Source of the DNA: Zhenhengia yiwuensis
GTDB taxonomy: Bacteria; Bacillota; Clostridia; Lachnospirales; Cellulosilyticaceae
Direction: 5' to 3'
Length of the DNA stretch: 64,000 bases
Assembly: GCF_014384995.1 (NCBI RefSeq)
Contig: NZ_JACRSY010000002.1
Span: forward strand, 124,001-188,000
A program made the translations under genes and the position numbers. The notes under the pieces were generated by a model. That model did no database searches, was not told the origin of the DNA, and worked only from the letters and a program-made list of their open reading frames with translations. Shown piece by piece: positions 39,546-49,414 of this stretch; position 1 is the first letter of the stretch; each line of letters opens with the position of its first letter.

Positions 39546-41210
39546 ATGGATGAGATAAGGAGCTATTTAATAGAAACACCCATTGGCGTTAGGGAATATA
39601 TACAAAGATTTCCTAATTTAATTTTTAGTCCTATTAGTTCGAGGTTGACTGTGTTAGAAGTGCCTGAAGGGGCTGAAGGTGAATTTGCAGAGCTTCAGAA
39701 AGAAATAGGATCGATTTATGAACCTATGCTCTTTGGACTCAATGCAATACAGGCTGTAGAGCAAAGTAATATATCCATTTTTCATAACTATCCATTTGGG
39801 GAACTGCGCGGAACAGGAGTTATTGTTGGGTTTGTTGATACAGGTATTCAATATACGAATTCACTGTTTACATATGAGGATAATACAACACGTATTATAA
39901 ATATTTGGGATCAGAGTATACCAGGAAGTGGTACAGGGCTTTATAACTATGGTACGGTATATACAGAGGAACAGATTAATGAAGCTTTAAGATCTCCAGA
40001 TCCTTTAAGTATTGTACCCAGTACAGATATGGATGGTCATGGAACAGCTTTGGCAGGTATAGCAACAGGAAATGAGCGAGGTGTGCCAGGAGGCTATGTA
40101 GGAGGGGCACCTGATGCTGACATTGCTGTTGTAAAATTGAGACCTGCTAGTAAGTATTTAAGAGATGCAAATCTTATTAAGACAGGTGCTATAGCTTATC
40201 AAGAAAATGATTATTTAACAGGAATTAATCATTTGTTACAATTGGCTAGCATTCAAAGAAAGCCTTTAGTTATTTGTACAGCTATTGGTACAAACCAAGG
40301 CGGTCATGATGGGAGAACTATTGTAGAACGTTACTTAGAGGAAACGAGTACATTTGAAAATATTATTTTTGTATTATCTGGAGGAAATGAAGCTAATCAA
40401 GGGCATCACTACAGTGGAACGGTTACTCAAAATAGCACCAGTTCATTTGAGTTAAATGTAGGAGCAGATGAGAGAGGTTTTGTCATGTACTTATGGAGTA
40501 ATGCACCTGATAAGTTGTCTGTATCCATTAGAACACCTTTAGGTGGAACCACTGGAAAAGTTCCCATTAATGCCATACAGGTTCAGGAATACACCTTTCC
40601 ACTAGAAAATGCCAAGGTTGAAGTACAATATATAAGTTCAGCAACTACTTCAGGTGATCAAAGTATTCGTTTTAGATTTACAACACCTACACTTGGAATA
40701 TGGGCTATTACTGTTTATGGTGAAACAGTAGTTAGTGGGAGCTATAATGTATGGTTACCTAAACAAGGTTTTGTAGGAGAGGATACGAGATTTTTACAGC
40801 CAGATGTTAATATGACAATCACAACGCCAGGAAATGCTTTAGATAATATTACGATTGGGGCTTATAATGGAGTAGACCAGAGTATCTATGCAGGGTCTAG
40901 TAGGGGGCCCACACGAACGATGGTTATTGAGCCATCAATAATCGCACCAGGTGTAAATGTAGAAGTGCCTAATTTGATAGGTGGCTTTACAACTTATAGT
41001 GGCACAGGGGTAGCTACAGCAGTTACAGCTTCAGCATGTGCATTGCTACTTGAATGGGCTGTTCTAAAAGGAAATTTCGAACCTATGAATACAAGAGTAG
41101 CAAGAACCATCTTAATTAGAGGAGCAAGGCGTAGTATCAATATGACTTACCCTAATAATATTGAAGGTTATGGCAAATTAGATCTCCAGAATAGCTTAAT
41201 ACTTGTATAG
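39546..41210 (+). CDS. Csp-like subtilase with missing catalytic serine
   Basis: 554 residues, S8 fold with an N-terminal prodomain (about 1-85) and a jellyroll-type insert as in clostridial Csp germination proteases. The catalytic Asp (GFVDTGI, Asp98) and His (DGHGTALAG, His165) are kept, and an oxyanion Asn lies in GGNEAN. The serine block reads YSGTGVATAV, so the nucleophile position (488) is Gly, encoded by GGG at 41007. It should be a pseudoprotease, as known for CspC and CspA in C. difficile. It is first of three tandem paralogues; the SD is TGGAGG. Confidence 0.85.
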   Translation: MDEIRSYLIETPIGVREYIQRFPNLIFSPISSRLTVLEVPEGAEGEFAELQKEIGSIYEPMLFGLNAIQAVEQSNISIFHNYPFGELRGTGVIVGFVDTGIQYTNSLFTYEDNTTRIINIWDQSIPGSGTGLYNYGTVYTEEQINEALRSPDPLSIVPSTDMDGHGTALAGIATGNERGVPGGYVGGAPDADIAVVKLRPASKYLRDANLIKTGAIAYQENDYLTGINHLLQLASIQRKPLVICTAIGTNQGGHDGRTIVERYLEETSTFENIIFVLSGGNEANQGHHYSGTVTQNSTSSFELNVGADERGFVMYLWSNAPDKLSVSIRTPLGGTTGKVPINAIQVQEYTFPLENAKVEVQYISSATTSGDQSIRFRFTTPTLGIWAITVYGETVVSGSYNVWLPKQGFVGEDTRFLQPDVNMTITTPGNALDNITIGAYNGVDQSIYAGSSRGPTRTMVIEPSIIAPGVNVEVPNLIGGFTTYSGTGVATAVTASACALLLEWAVLKGNFEPMNTRVARTILIRGARRSINMTYPNNIEGYGKLDLQNSLILV

Positions 41211-41220
41211 GGAGGAAATG

Positions 41221-43005
41221 ATGAATCTTAATAAAATGAGTCCTTTATTGCAACTTGCATTAATTTTTCCCACATATATATCTGTAGAAGCTTTTTATCA
41301 AATTACAAGTCAAAATATTTTACAAGAAGAATGGAAGCTGATTGTTCAGTACCATAGGGATTTAGAGGAACTTAGTAACAGGATGCCTTTTTCTTATGAG
41401 ACGATTAATGGCCGTTTTGCTTTTATTACAATTAATAAAAATTTAATTGCAGATTTATCTAATGAAAGGAGCATTTTCTATATAGAACTTCCTAGAGTTA
41501 TGCAGTATATTGCTGTTGAAAATGCTCTCACTATATGTGCACCACAAGCGATCTACACACCTCAAAGTTATAATGTATCAGGAGAAGGCGTCATTGTGGC
41601 TATAATGGACTCAGGAATAGACTATTCACATTTTGATTTCCGTAATGATGATGGTACTACTCGTGTTTTAGCAATATGGGATCAAAATTTAGAAGGGACG
41701 CCGCCACCTGGCTTTTCAAGTGGTGCTTATTTTACAAAAGAGCAAATTGATGAAGCTTTAAGTCAGCCTACCCAGGAGGATCGTTTAACTGTTGTACCAA
41801 GTACAGACATACTGGGACATGGTACAGCTGTTACAGGTGTAGCAGCTGGAAATGGAAGGGCTTCTGGTGGACAGAATCAAGGAGTGGCACCTAAGAGTGA
41901 TATTTTAGTGGTTAAAATGAGTGAACAGTTTTACCCAGATGGTACTTTGATAGGGCCTACTAATGCAGATGTAATGAGGGGGATTACTTTTGCTATTTCA
42001 CAAGCGAGTATGTTTAACAAACCTGTTAGCCTTATGATAGGAACAGGTCTGAATGAAGGAGCCCATGCGGGATATAGCAACTTAGAAATTTTTATTGATC
42101 AAATGAGTGTTGTATGGCCTATTAATATGTCAGTAGGTACAGGAAATGAGGCGAATAAAGAAAGGCATACAAGTGGAACAGTGGTAGCGGGGGAAGTGAG
42201 AGATATACAAATTTCTATAGACCCAGGAGAAAAATTTTATACAGCTAACTTGTATAAGAATTTTGTAGATGATATGTCCTTTGTTATTATTGCACCTAGT
42301 GGTGAAAAAACAGATATATTGCAGGATAGTATTAATAACGTAGCCTATGTCTTTGGTAACACATCTGTACTTATTAATATATCCTCAGCCCCTTTTAGTG
42401 CAAGAAGCCAGGAGTTAATCATTTTATTAGAAGGCTTTGGAACAGAATTTGTAGATCCAGGTATATGGAGGATACAAATTATAGGGAATACCATAGTAGA
42501 TGGTAGATATAATGTATGGGCAACGTTAACGGATCAATATAGGCGAGGAAGTAGATTTTTAGAACCTGATCCTTTTACTACACTAACTATTCCTTCTACA
42601 GCGCATTTGATTACGAGTATAGCCTCTATAAATGGACGAACGTCTCAGATTTTAACGACATCCGGGAGAGGTTATACAGTAGATGACCGTGTTAAACCAG
42701 ATGTATCTGCACCAGGGCTTAATGTGACTGTACCACAGGCTGGAACAGAAGCTTTATATACAACGATGTCAGGAAGTAGTATTGCAACAGCTTTCATGTG
42801 CGGGGCTTATGCACTCTTTATACAGTATGGACTGCGGATTAGACCAGATAGCTATCTTTATGGGGAAGCTTTAAAGGGGCTAGTTATGAGATATGCAAGG
42901 AAACCTAGTCAGTTTGGAACTTTCCCTAATCAAGCTTACGGATATGGTATTTTATGTATATCAGATGTACTTGACGAATTAGAACGTATTTATGGTCAGC
43001 AATAA
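41221..43005 (+). CDS. Csp-like subtilase, catalytic triad intact
   Basis: About 594 residues. Prodomain to about 118, Asp130 (AIMDSGIDYSHFDF), His200 (DILGHGTAVTG), Asn in VGTGNEAN and Ser520 in TMSGSSIATAF. The usual SGTSMA is SGSSIA but the nucleophile is kept. ATGs at 41218 and 41221 both follow GGAGG. It starts 7-10 bases after the first paralogue and ends 10 before the third. In the family, Csp proteases cleave pro-SleC in the spore coat or cortex. Confidence 0.86.
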   Translation: MNLNKMSPLLQLALIFPTYISVEAFYQITSQNILQEEWKLIVQYHRDLEELSNRMPFSYETINGRFAFITINKNLIADLSNERSIFYIELPRVMQYIAVENALTICAPQAIYTPQSYNVSGEGVIVAIMDSGIDYSHFDFRNDDGTTRVLAIWDQNLEGTPPPGFSSGAYFTKEQIDEALSQPTQEDRLTVVPSTDILGHGTAVTGVAAGNGRASGGQNQGVAPKSDILVVKMSEQFYPDGTLIGPTNADVMRGITFAISQASMFNKPVSLMIGTGLNEGAHAGYSNLEIFIDQMSVVWPINMSVGTGNEANKERHTSGTVVAGEVRDIQISIDPGEKFYTANLYKNFVDDMSFVIIAPSGEKTDILQDSINNVAYVFGNTSVLINISSAPFSARSQELIILLEGFGTEFVDPGIWRIQIIGNTIVDGRYNVWATLTDQYRRGSRFLEPDPFTTLTIPSTAHLITSIASINGRTSQILTTSGRGYTVDDRVKPDVSAPGLNVTVPQAGTEALYTTMSGSSIATAFMCGAYALFIQYGLRIRPDSYLYGEALKGLVMRYARKPSQFGTFPNQAYGYGILCISDVLDELERIYGQQ

Positions 43006-43015
43006 GGAGGAGAAG

Positions 43016-44752
43016 ATGGGACCGAAAACCGATGCCGAACTTAATATCATATTGAATATGACCCAAGAAGAAAGAGATGAGCTTTTAGCAGACCGTGATC
43101 AAAGGCTTATCGTGAAATATCATGGAGACATTGAAAGAATTGCACAGGCTGAAGGGGCACTGGTAGAGCGTATTAATAATCAGATTGCTGTTTTTGTCAT
43201 TCCCTTAGAACGTGCAAGGAACTTACTTCAATATCCTGAAATTGAATATATGGAAGCACCAAAAGACTTTTTCTACAACTTAACACAGAGTTTGGTTGCA
43301 AGCTGCATTAATACAGTTCAAAATAACTTGCCTTATCAGCTTAAAGGGACAGGGGTACTATTAGGGATTATAGATTCAGGCATTAATTATGCTCATCCTG
43401 ATTTTAGGAATCCAGATGGAACCACTAGAATTGTAAGTATATGGGATCAAACTATCATGGGAAATCCTCCAGTAGGCTATCTAGAAGGAACGGAATATTC
43501 AAGAGAGCAGATTAATGAAGCCTTAAGAGCGCCAAATCAATTTGAAAGATTACGCATTGTCCCAAGTCAGGATACACTCGGACATGGCACACATGTGGCA
43601 GGTATTGCAGGAGGAAATGGCAGAAGCTCTGCGGGAAGGATAGTAGGTGTAGCACCAGAAGCTGAATTTGTTATTGTCAAATTAGGAAATCCTGCTGTTA
43701 GCAATCTTGTAAGAACAGCCGATATTATGCTAGCTGTACGTTATGTGATAGAAAAAGCAAGGGCGGAGAATAAACCTATTGCTATTAATTTAAGTTTAGG
43801 TATGAATGAGGGGCCCCATAATGGAACAGCACTGATTGAATTTTACTTAAATAGTGCTGCACAAGAATGGAAAAATAATATTATGGTAGGGGCAGGGAAT
43901 GAAGGAATATCTCGTAATCATGTAGAGGAAAGTGTGGAGCAGGATGGTGTAACAACAGTAGAATTACAAATAGGACCTAATAAGCGTACTTATAGTTTTT
44001 TTGTCTGGCAAAACTCTGTTGATCAGTTATCTTTTCAACTTATTGCACCAAATGGGCAAAGTACACCTCGTATTTCCTATACGACGCCTGTAAGGAGATA
44101 TGTAATAGGGGGAAGTGTAGTTTATCCAGCCTTTGCAGGGCCTTCTCCTCTTAATGGAAATATTGAATTTGGTGTATTTATGACAGGGCTACAGGGTGGA
44201 CCTATAGATTCTGGATTATGGAGAATGCGTATATTTGGAGACAATGTGGTAGATGGAACTTTTAATATCTGGGGAGAGAATATTGCTACAGCAGGTAACG
44301 AGACATATTTTTTAGATAACACCCCTGATTTAACATTAACTACACCATCTACATCGTCCTTTGTTATTTCAGTAGGAGCCTATAACAGTGTGACAAATCA
44401 AATTGCTCCTTTTTCTGGGAGAGGTTATACAAGACCACCTGTTCAAATTAAGCCGGACCTTGTAGCCCCAGGGGTTGATATTATGGCCGCCAACTATGCT
44501 GGGGGATATCAAACTTTATCAGGCACAAGTATGGCAACGCCCCATGTAACAGGTTCAGTAGCACTCATGATGCAGTGGGGAATTGTACAAAATAATAATC
44601 CTTTTTTATATGGAGAAAGCATCAGAACCTACTTATTAAGAGGAGCTAATAGGAACGTGCCAGGAGTCATCTTTCCAGCCCCCAGTTGGGGATATGGTAA
44701 GTTATGTTTAAAGAATAGTTTAGATATGGCTAGACGAGCAAGTTTTGTTTAA
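43016..44752 (+). CDS. Csp-like subtilase, canonical active site
   Basis: 578 residues. Asp120 (GIIDSGINYAHPDF), His190 (DTLGHGTHVAG), Asn in VGAGNEG and Ser505 in LSGTSMATPHVTG, all canonical. A prodomain and a long jellyroll-type insert between His and Ser are present. It is the most CspB-like of the three by motif. The SD AGGAGG fixes the start at 43016. Last gene of the unit, followed by a terminator. It is the best candidate for activating the SleC at 51229-52533. Confidence 0.88.
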   Translation: MGPKTDAELNIILNMTQEERDELLADRDQRLIVKYHGDIERIAQAEGALVERINNQIAVFVIPLERARNLLQYPEIEYMEAPKDFFYNLTQSLVASCINTVQNNLPYQLKGTGVLLGIIDSGINYAHPDFRNPDGTTRIVSIWDQTIMGNPPVGYLEGTEYSREQINEALRAPNQFERLRIVPSQDTLGHGTHVAGIAGGNGRSSAGRIVGVAPEAEFVIVKLGNPAVSNLVRTADIMLAVRYVIEKARAENKPIAINLSLGMNEGPHNGTALIEFYLNSAAQEWKNNIMVGAGNEGISRNHVEESVEQDGVTTVELQIGPNKRTYSFFVWQNSVDQLSFQLIAPNGQSTPRISYTTPVRRYVIGGSVVYPAFAGPSPLNGNIEFGVFMTGLQGGPIDSGLWRMRIFGDNVVDGTFNIWGENIATAGNETYFLDNTPDLTLTTPSTSSFVISVGAYNSVTNQIAPFSGRGYTRPPVQIKPDLVAPGVDIMAANYAGGYQTLSGTSMATPHVTGSVALMMQWGIVQNNNPFLYGESIRTYLLRGANRNVPGVIFPAPSWGYGKLCLKNSLDMARRASFV

Positions 44753-44780
44753 AAAATAAATAAATATTGAAACTTAAAAG

Positions 44781-44818
44781 AAGGGTTATGCGTCTAATAA
44801 AGAGGTATAACCTTTTTG
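44781..44818 (+). terminator. Terminator of the csp-like operon
   Basis: AAGGGTTAT (44781-44789) pairs with ATAACCTTT (44807-44815), followed by T residues. Confidence 0.75.
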
Positions 44819-44924
44819 TATAGTATAAATGTAATAAAATAAAAAGTTTAATTTGTAGAAAAGATAAAAAATTTATACTATACTAAACTTATTGGTTGAA
44901 TAAAGACAAAGAAGGAGGGGTAAC

Positions 44925-45650
44925 TTGAGTAAAATTATACAAGTAGAGGGCCTTAGAAAAGTTTATCGTATGGGTCAAGAGAAAATTGTAGCACTTGACA
45001 ATATCAATCTTGAAATAGAAGAAGGCGAAATTTGCTGTTTATTTGGGACATCAGGATCAGGGAAATCTACTTTGCTTAATATGTTAGCTGGCCTTGAAAA
45101 ACCAACTAAAGGAACAATAAAAATAAAAAATAAGCGTGTTGATTTGCTAAATGAATCACAGCTTGCAACCTTTAGACAGAAGCATATAGGATTTGTGTTT
45201 CAATCTTATAACTTAATACCGTCTTTAACGGCACTTGAAAATGTTTCTTTACCACTTATTTTTCAAGGAATGCCAAAAGCCAAAAGAGAAATAAGGGCAA
45301 AAGAAATGTTAAAGGCAGTAGGCTTAAGTAAACGTATGCACCATAAACCAAAGGAAATGAGTGGTGGGCAGCAGCAGAGAGTAAGTATTGCAAGAGCCTT
45401 TGTCAATCGTCCTAAAATTCTATTTGCAGACGAGCCTACAGGAAACTTAGACACCCATACAACCATCGAAGTTATGGATATGATTCGTGATATAGCTAGG
45501 AAATATAATCAGACATTAATTATTGTATCTCATGACCCAGAAATTGCAGATTACGCAAATCGTATTATTACGATTATAGATGGAAACATTCATAAGATTG
45601 AAGTAAAAAATGGAGAAGAAAGGGAGATCATTTATGAAAGGAAAGAATAG
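44925..45650 (+). CDS. ABC transporter ATPase (MacB/LolD type)
   Basis: 241 residues. Walker A GTSGSGKSTLLN, Q-loop FQSYNLIPSL, signature MSGGQQQRVSIARAF, Walker B ILFADEPTGNLD and H-loop IVSHDP. It is of the MacB/LolD class, which pairs with FtsX-like permeases. TTG start after GGAGGGG. It overlaps the next gene by 17 bases. It powers the export or mechanotransmission complex with the genes downstream. Confidence 0.92.
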   Translation: MSKIIQVEGLRKVYRMGQEKIVALDNINLEIEEGEICCLFGTSGSGKSTLLNMLAGLEKPTKGTIKIKNKRVDLLNESQLATFRQKHIGFVFQSYNLIPSLTALENVSLPLIFQGMPKAKREIRAKEMLKAVGLSKRMHHKPKEMSGGQQQRVSIARAFVNRPKILFADEPTGNLDTHTTIEVMDMIRDIARKYNQTLIIVSHDPEIADYANRIITIIDGNIHKIEVKNGEEREIIYERKE

Positions 45651-47976
45651 GGCAATGGGACTGCTTATGGCAGGAATTATTGCGGCATCATGTACATATC
45701 CGACAGGAGGGAGCTTGTATGCTACAGAGCTACAACAAGATGAAAAGTCTATATTAGTTTTAGAAGCAGATGCAGTTGAAGCAAAATTAGAAAAAGGGGA
45801 TACATTTAATGTGTTTGTTAAGGCTACATATACGCCAGCTCAGGGTGATAAACGTAGTCTTAGTGATATTATTCAATATATTGAGCTTTCAGGAAGTACT
45901 TCTAAAAGTTTAACTGCAAAAGACGTTCAAATTAATGGAGATAATACCATCATTATTATGGATTTAGTCTATAATGGTACTGGAAATTCTGTAGAACTAG
46001 AAATAGGTTATGAAGGTATGAAAGAACCAGCTACTGTACAAATTCCTTTGAAAAATGCAACAGCGGCTATTAGTGCAGGAGAAGGTCTTACTTTGTCACA
46101 AAGTGTGATTAATGTCGTTGCAGGAGAAATGCAACAGATTACATTGACGGTAAAAAATGATAGTAAAGCATATGTAGAATCTGGAAAGATGAAATTGAAA
46201 ATGAAAGACACTACTTCTGCAAAAGGCATTGCACTAAAGAAAAAGGAAATCAGCCTTTCATCCATGAATAAAGGTGAACAAAAAGATTACTATGTGACAC
46301 TTGATGTTGATAAAGATGTGACACGTGGTATTCATGACATGGTTGTAGAAATTGAAGGAAAAGAACATATCGTTAAACTTAAAGTAGATAGTAACTTTAT
46401 GCCTCCAGCCCTTGAAGTCAATGTAACCAATACAACAGCATTTGAGGCAAATGTAGCCAAAGCGATCCAAGTAAACATTAAAAACGTTGGTCATGTAGCA
46501 GCTAAAAATGTAAAACTTGAAATTGTACCAAATGAAAAAGTCTTTGTAGCAGATGGCAGCAATGTGCGTTATGTAGAAAATATTGAAAGTGGTAAGGTGC
46601 AGACTGTACCTGTGAGTCTTATTGTAAATGATACAAGTACATATAATTTGCCAGTAGAAATGAAATTAAGTTATATTGATGATTTAGGTGAAACGCAGAC
46701 AAGCAGTCAATTTATTTATTTAAGTACAAAAGGCAGTGTAGCGCAAAAAGAGCTTGAGATTACAACAATAGCAGAGCCTATAGGGCTTAAGAAAATAGGT
46801 GAAGAGTTCAATATTGGATTTAAAGTAACAACGCCAGATGAAGCTAAAAATGTTAAAATTAGTGTTAAAAGTTCAGAAGGCATTGTTTCTAAATCAAAAA
46901 GTATCTTTATTGAGCCAAAGCTTGCAAAAGGACAAACTAAATCTTACAATGTAACTTTTGTAGCGACAGAACCAGTTACAACAGGAACTTATCCCATTGA
47001 AATTGTAGCTGAATATAGTCTTAATGGCAAAGAAGTAGCCATTAAACAATATGCAACTGTTTCAGTAGAAAATGAAAAAGCTGAAGAGGGGGAAGACAAA
47101 GGAAAAAGTAAGCCTAAAGTAATTGTAGGAACATATAGTTCTAATCCAGTTGTTGTAAAAGCTGGTGAGGAGTTTGACCTTGAAATTGGTTTCCTTAATA
47201 CAAACAAGTCAAAAACTGTAAATAACTTAAAAGCTAACTTAACGGTTAAAGAACAAGGTGAGAATGATACAGGCAGTGTATTTACACCAGTGAATGCAAG
47301 TAATACATTCTTTATTGATACCCTTGCACCAGGTCAAATGGAAGTAAAGAATATTAGACTTTATACGATTCCAAGTGCAAAACCAAAGACTTATGAAATT
47401 ACTCTGGAAATGGAGTATGAAGATGAAAACGGTGAGGCTATTACAGCAACAGAGCATTTTGGTATTCCAGTTGAGCAGGTAACTAAGCTTGAAGTAGCTG
47501 AAGTACAGGTAGAGTATGCTGAATTAGGTATGCCCGCTGAAATGACAGCTAACATTTACAATACAGGTAAAACAAGTATCAGTAATATTAGAATTTCAAC
47601 AACTGGTGAAGGGTTTGAGGTACAAGATAATACACTCATTATTGGGGCATTAGAAAAAGGTAGTTCTAAAACTTATATGCCAACGATTATTCCAAATCAA
47701 TCAGGAACGCTTACTGGACAAATTCAAATTGAGTATGAAGATGTTACAGGTAAAATGCAGTCTTTAACACATGATTTCCAAGTAGAGGTTATGGAAAGTG
47801 CACCACCAATGGAAGAAGTTCCAATGGAAGAAGTTCCAATGGAAGAAGAAAAGCCTGCAAAATGGCCAATTCTTTTAGGTGTTGCAGTAGGTATAGGTAT
47901 TGCCGCAGGTATTACTGCATTTATTATGAAAAAACGTAAAGATAAATTAGCTGAGATAGATATCGATGAAGATTAG
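45634..47976 (+). CDS. Surface protein with CARDB-like repeats and C-terminal anchor
   Basis: 780 residues. Signal peptide at about 1-35, then several Ig-like units of the CARDB/NEW3 type with recurring GE.F.I.F.V.T and LPKGQTKSYNVTF-like strands. A Pro/Glu linker of three EVPME copies precedes a C-terminal membrane helix (WPILLGVAVGIGIAAGITAFIM) and a basic-acidic tail. Such proteins lie with MacB-type ABC systems in Clostridia and probably act as the extracellular part of the complex. The ATG at 45634 follows AGGGAG. Substrate unknown. Confidence 0.8.
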   Translation: MKGKNRAMGLLMAGIIAASCTYPTGGSLYATELQQDEKSILVLEADAVEAKLEKGDTFNVFVKATYTPAQGDKRSLSDIIQYIELSGSTSKSLTAKDVQINGDNTIIIMDLVYNGTGNSVELEIGYEGMKEPATVQIPLKNATAAISAGEGLTLSQSVINVVAGEMQQITLTVKNDSKAYVESGKMKLKMKDTTSAKGIALKKKEISLSSMNKGEQKDYYVTLDVDKDVTRGIHDMVVEIEGKEHIVKLKVDSNFMPPALEVNVTNTTAFEANVAKAIQVNIKNVGHVAAKNVKLEIVPNEKVFVADGSNVRYVENIESGKVQTVPVSLIVNDTSTYNLPVEMKLSYIDDLGETQTSSQFIYLSTKGSVAQKELEITTIAEPIGLKKIGEEFNIGFKVTTPDEAKNVKISVKSSEGIVSKSKSIFIEPKLAKGQTKSYNVTFVATEPVTTGTYPIEIVAEYSLNGKEVAIKQYATVSVENEKAEEGEDKGKSKPKVIVGTYSSNPVVVKAGEEFDLEIGFLNTNKSKTVNNLKANLTVKEQGENDTGSVFTPVNASNTFFIDTLAPGQMEVKNIRLYTIPSAKPKTYEITLEMEYEDENGEAITATEHFGIPVEQVTKLEVAEVQVEYAELGMPAEMTANIYNTGKTSISNIRISTTGEGFEVQDNTLIIGALEKGSSKTYMPTIIPNQSGTLTGQIQIEYEDVTGKMQSLTHDFQVEVMESAPPMEEVPMEEVPMEEEKPAKWPILLGVAVGIGIAAGITAFIMKKRKDKLAEIDIDED
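47806..47850 (+). repeat. 15-base tandem repeat (three copies) in the linker
   Basis: CCAATGGAAGAAGTT occurs twice, then a third copy ends in GAA. It encodes PMEEV repeats and may vary in number by slippage. Confidence 0.85.
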
Positions 47977-49315
47977 TGATCTCATTATGATGAGTGTACG
48001 AAGCTTATGGCGGCGAAAGCTTCGTACTTTCCTCACCATTTTAGGTGTTGTCATTGGGGCAAGCTCTATTATCTTAATGCTTTCCCTAGGAATTGCTATG
48101 GACAGTAACTTCAAAGAACAACTTGCAGGTATGCAGTCTCTTACTATAGTAGAAGTTTATCCAAATAATTGGGATGATCCTAAGGCGCCCAAACTAAATG
48201 ATAAGGCAGTAGAAACTATCAGCAAATTGCCAGGGGTGCAGATGGTCGTACCAAAGCGTTCTCTTCAAGCTTATTTAAGATTTGGTAAATATGCAACAAG
48301 CTGGCAGGTAGAAATACGTGGGTTATCAGCGCAGGAAATGGAAGCATTAGGTTATAAAGTAGAGCAAGGTAGGTTATTTACAGATCAAGATAAGAATAGT
48401 ATTTTGTTAGGGCAAGAACTTTGTCGTGAATTTGTAAAGGCAGGGCAAGAGATTAATTGGCGTAATCCACCTCCACCTATGGAATTTAAAGTAGGAGAAG
48501 ATGTACTTAAACTAGATGTAGGTCGGTATACAGGGGATACTAATGAGCCACAGACAGATAGCCAGGGCAATCGTGTAGAGGTACCTAAACAACCTAAGGT
48601 AACCGTATCAGGGATGTTTGGACCAGAAGACTGGGAGAATAGCTATTCAGCAGTTATTCCATTAGAGATTTTTAATAAGCTGAAAGAAGACCAGGAGCGC
48701 TATAATAAACAGCTTTATGGTGAAGAAAATAATCGTAATCAAGATGATAACCAATATGGTAACTTACGAGTTAAAGTAATAGATGAAGATAGTGTAATCA
48801 GTGTACAAGAGGCAATTAATGAAGCAGGCTATAGAGCATCAAGTCCTATGGAATACTTAAATGAAATGAAGAAAGCTTCTAATAGCATTCAAATTATGTT
48901 AGGAGGTATTGGCGCTATTTCACTTGTGGTAGCAGCAATAGGCATTACCAATACTATGATGATGTCTATCTATGAACGTACAAAAGAGATTGGTGTTATG
49001 AAGGTAATTGGTGCAAAGCTTACAGATATTAAGAAAATGTTTCTTGTAGAGGCGCTTGTTATTGGTGCTTTAGGGGGTACGGTGGGGGTATTGTTCTCCT
49101 ATTTATTATCTTATGCTCTTAATAAGTTTGGGCCACAGGTTGCAGGTGAGATGTTTGCTATGCTAGGAAGTGGTGGTAGTAATGTATCTATCATTCCACC
49201 ATGGCTAGCACTTGCAGCACTCCTATTCTCTACTGTTATAGGGCTTATATCAGGTTATTTCCCAGCAAGACGTGCTATGGGATTATCTGCACTTTCTGCT
49301 ATTAAGACAGAATAG
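47966..49315 (+). CDS. ABC transporter permease (MacB/FtsX type)
   Basis: 449 residues. One N-terminal helix (LRTFLTILGVVIGASSIIL), a long MacB-like extracellular domain (about 45-305) and three C-terminal helices including IGAISLVVAAIGITNTMMMS and the FtsX pattern ERTKEIGVMKVIGAK. It overlaps the CARDB gene by 11 bases. MacB-type systems pump or signal from the extracellular side rather than moving solute through the membrane. Confidence 0.9.
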   Translation: MKISDLIMMSVRSLWRRKLRTFLTILGVVIGASSIILMLSLGIAMDSNFKEQLAGMQSLTIVEVYPNNWDDPKAPKLNDKAVETISKLPGVQMVVPKRSLQAYLRFGKYATSWQVEIRGLSAQEMEALGYKVEQGRLFTDQDKNSILLGQELCREFVKAGQEINWRNPPPPMEFKVGEDVLKLDVGRYTGDTNEPQTDSQGNRVEVPKQPKVTVSGMFGPEDWENSYSAVIPLEIFNKLKEDQERYNKQLYGEENNRNQDDNQYGNLRVKVIDEDSVISVQEAINEAGYRASSPMEYLNEMKKASNSIQIMLGGIGAISLVVAAIGITNTMMMSIYERTKEIGVMKVIGAKLTDIKKMFLVEALVIGALGGTVGVLFSYLLSYALNKFGPQVAGEMFAMLGSGGSNVSIIPPWLALAALLFSTVIGLISGYFPARRAMGLSALSAIKTE

Positions 49316-49354
49316 GATTTATAAAAATCATTATTAAAAGTAATCAGTAATATA

Positions 49355-49414
49355 AAGGCTGTAGTAGCTTTATGACCTACTAAGGTAGATAAAGCTACTA
49401 CAGCCTTGTTTTAT
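49355..49414 (+). terminator. Terminator of the ABC triad
   Basis: An 18-base stem: AAGGCTGTAGTAGCTTTA with TAAAGCTACTACAGCCTT, followed by GTTTTATTT. Confidence 0.82.

Noticed and set aside
44820..44924. Promoter before the ABC triad (TTGTAG and TATACT)
   Set aside because: Spacing is only 15 bases and the region is so AT-rich that several equal candidates exist.
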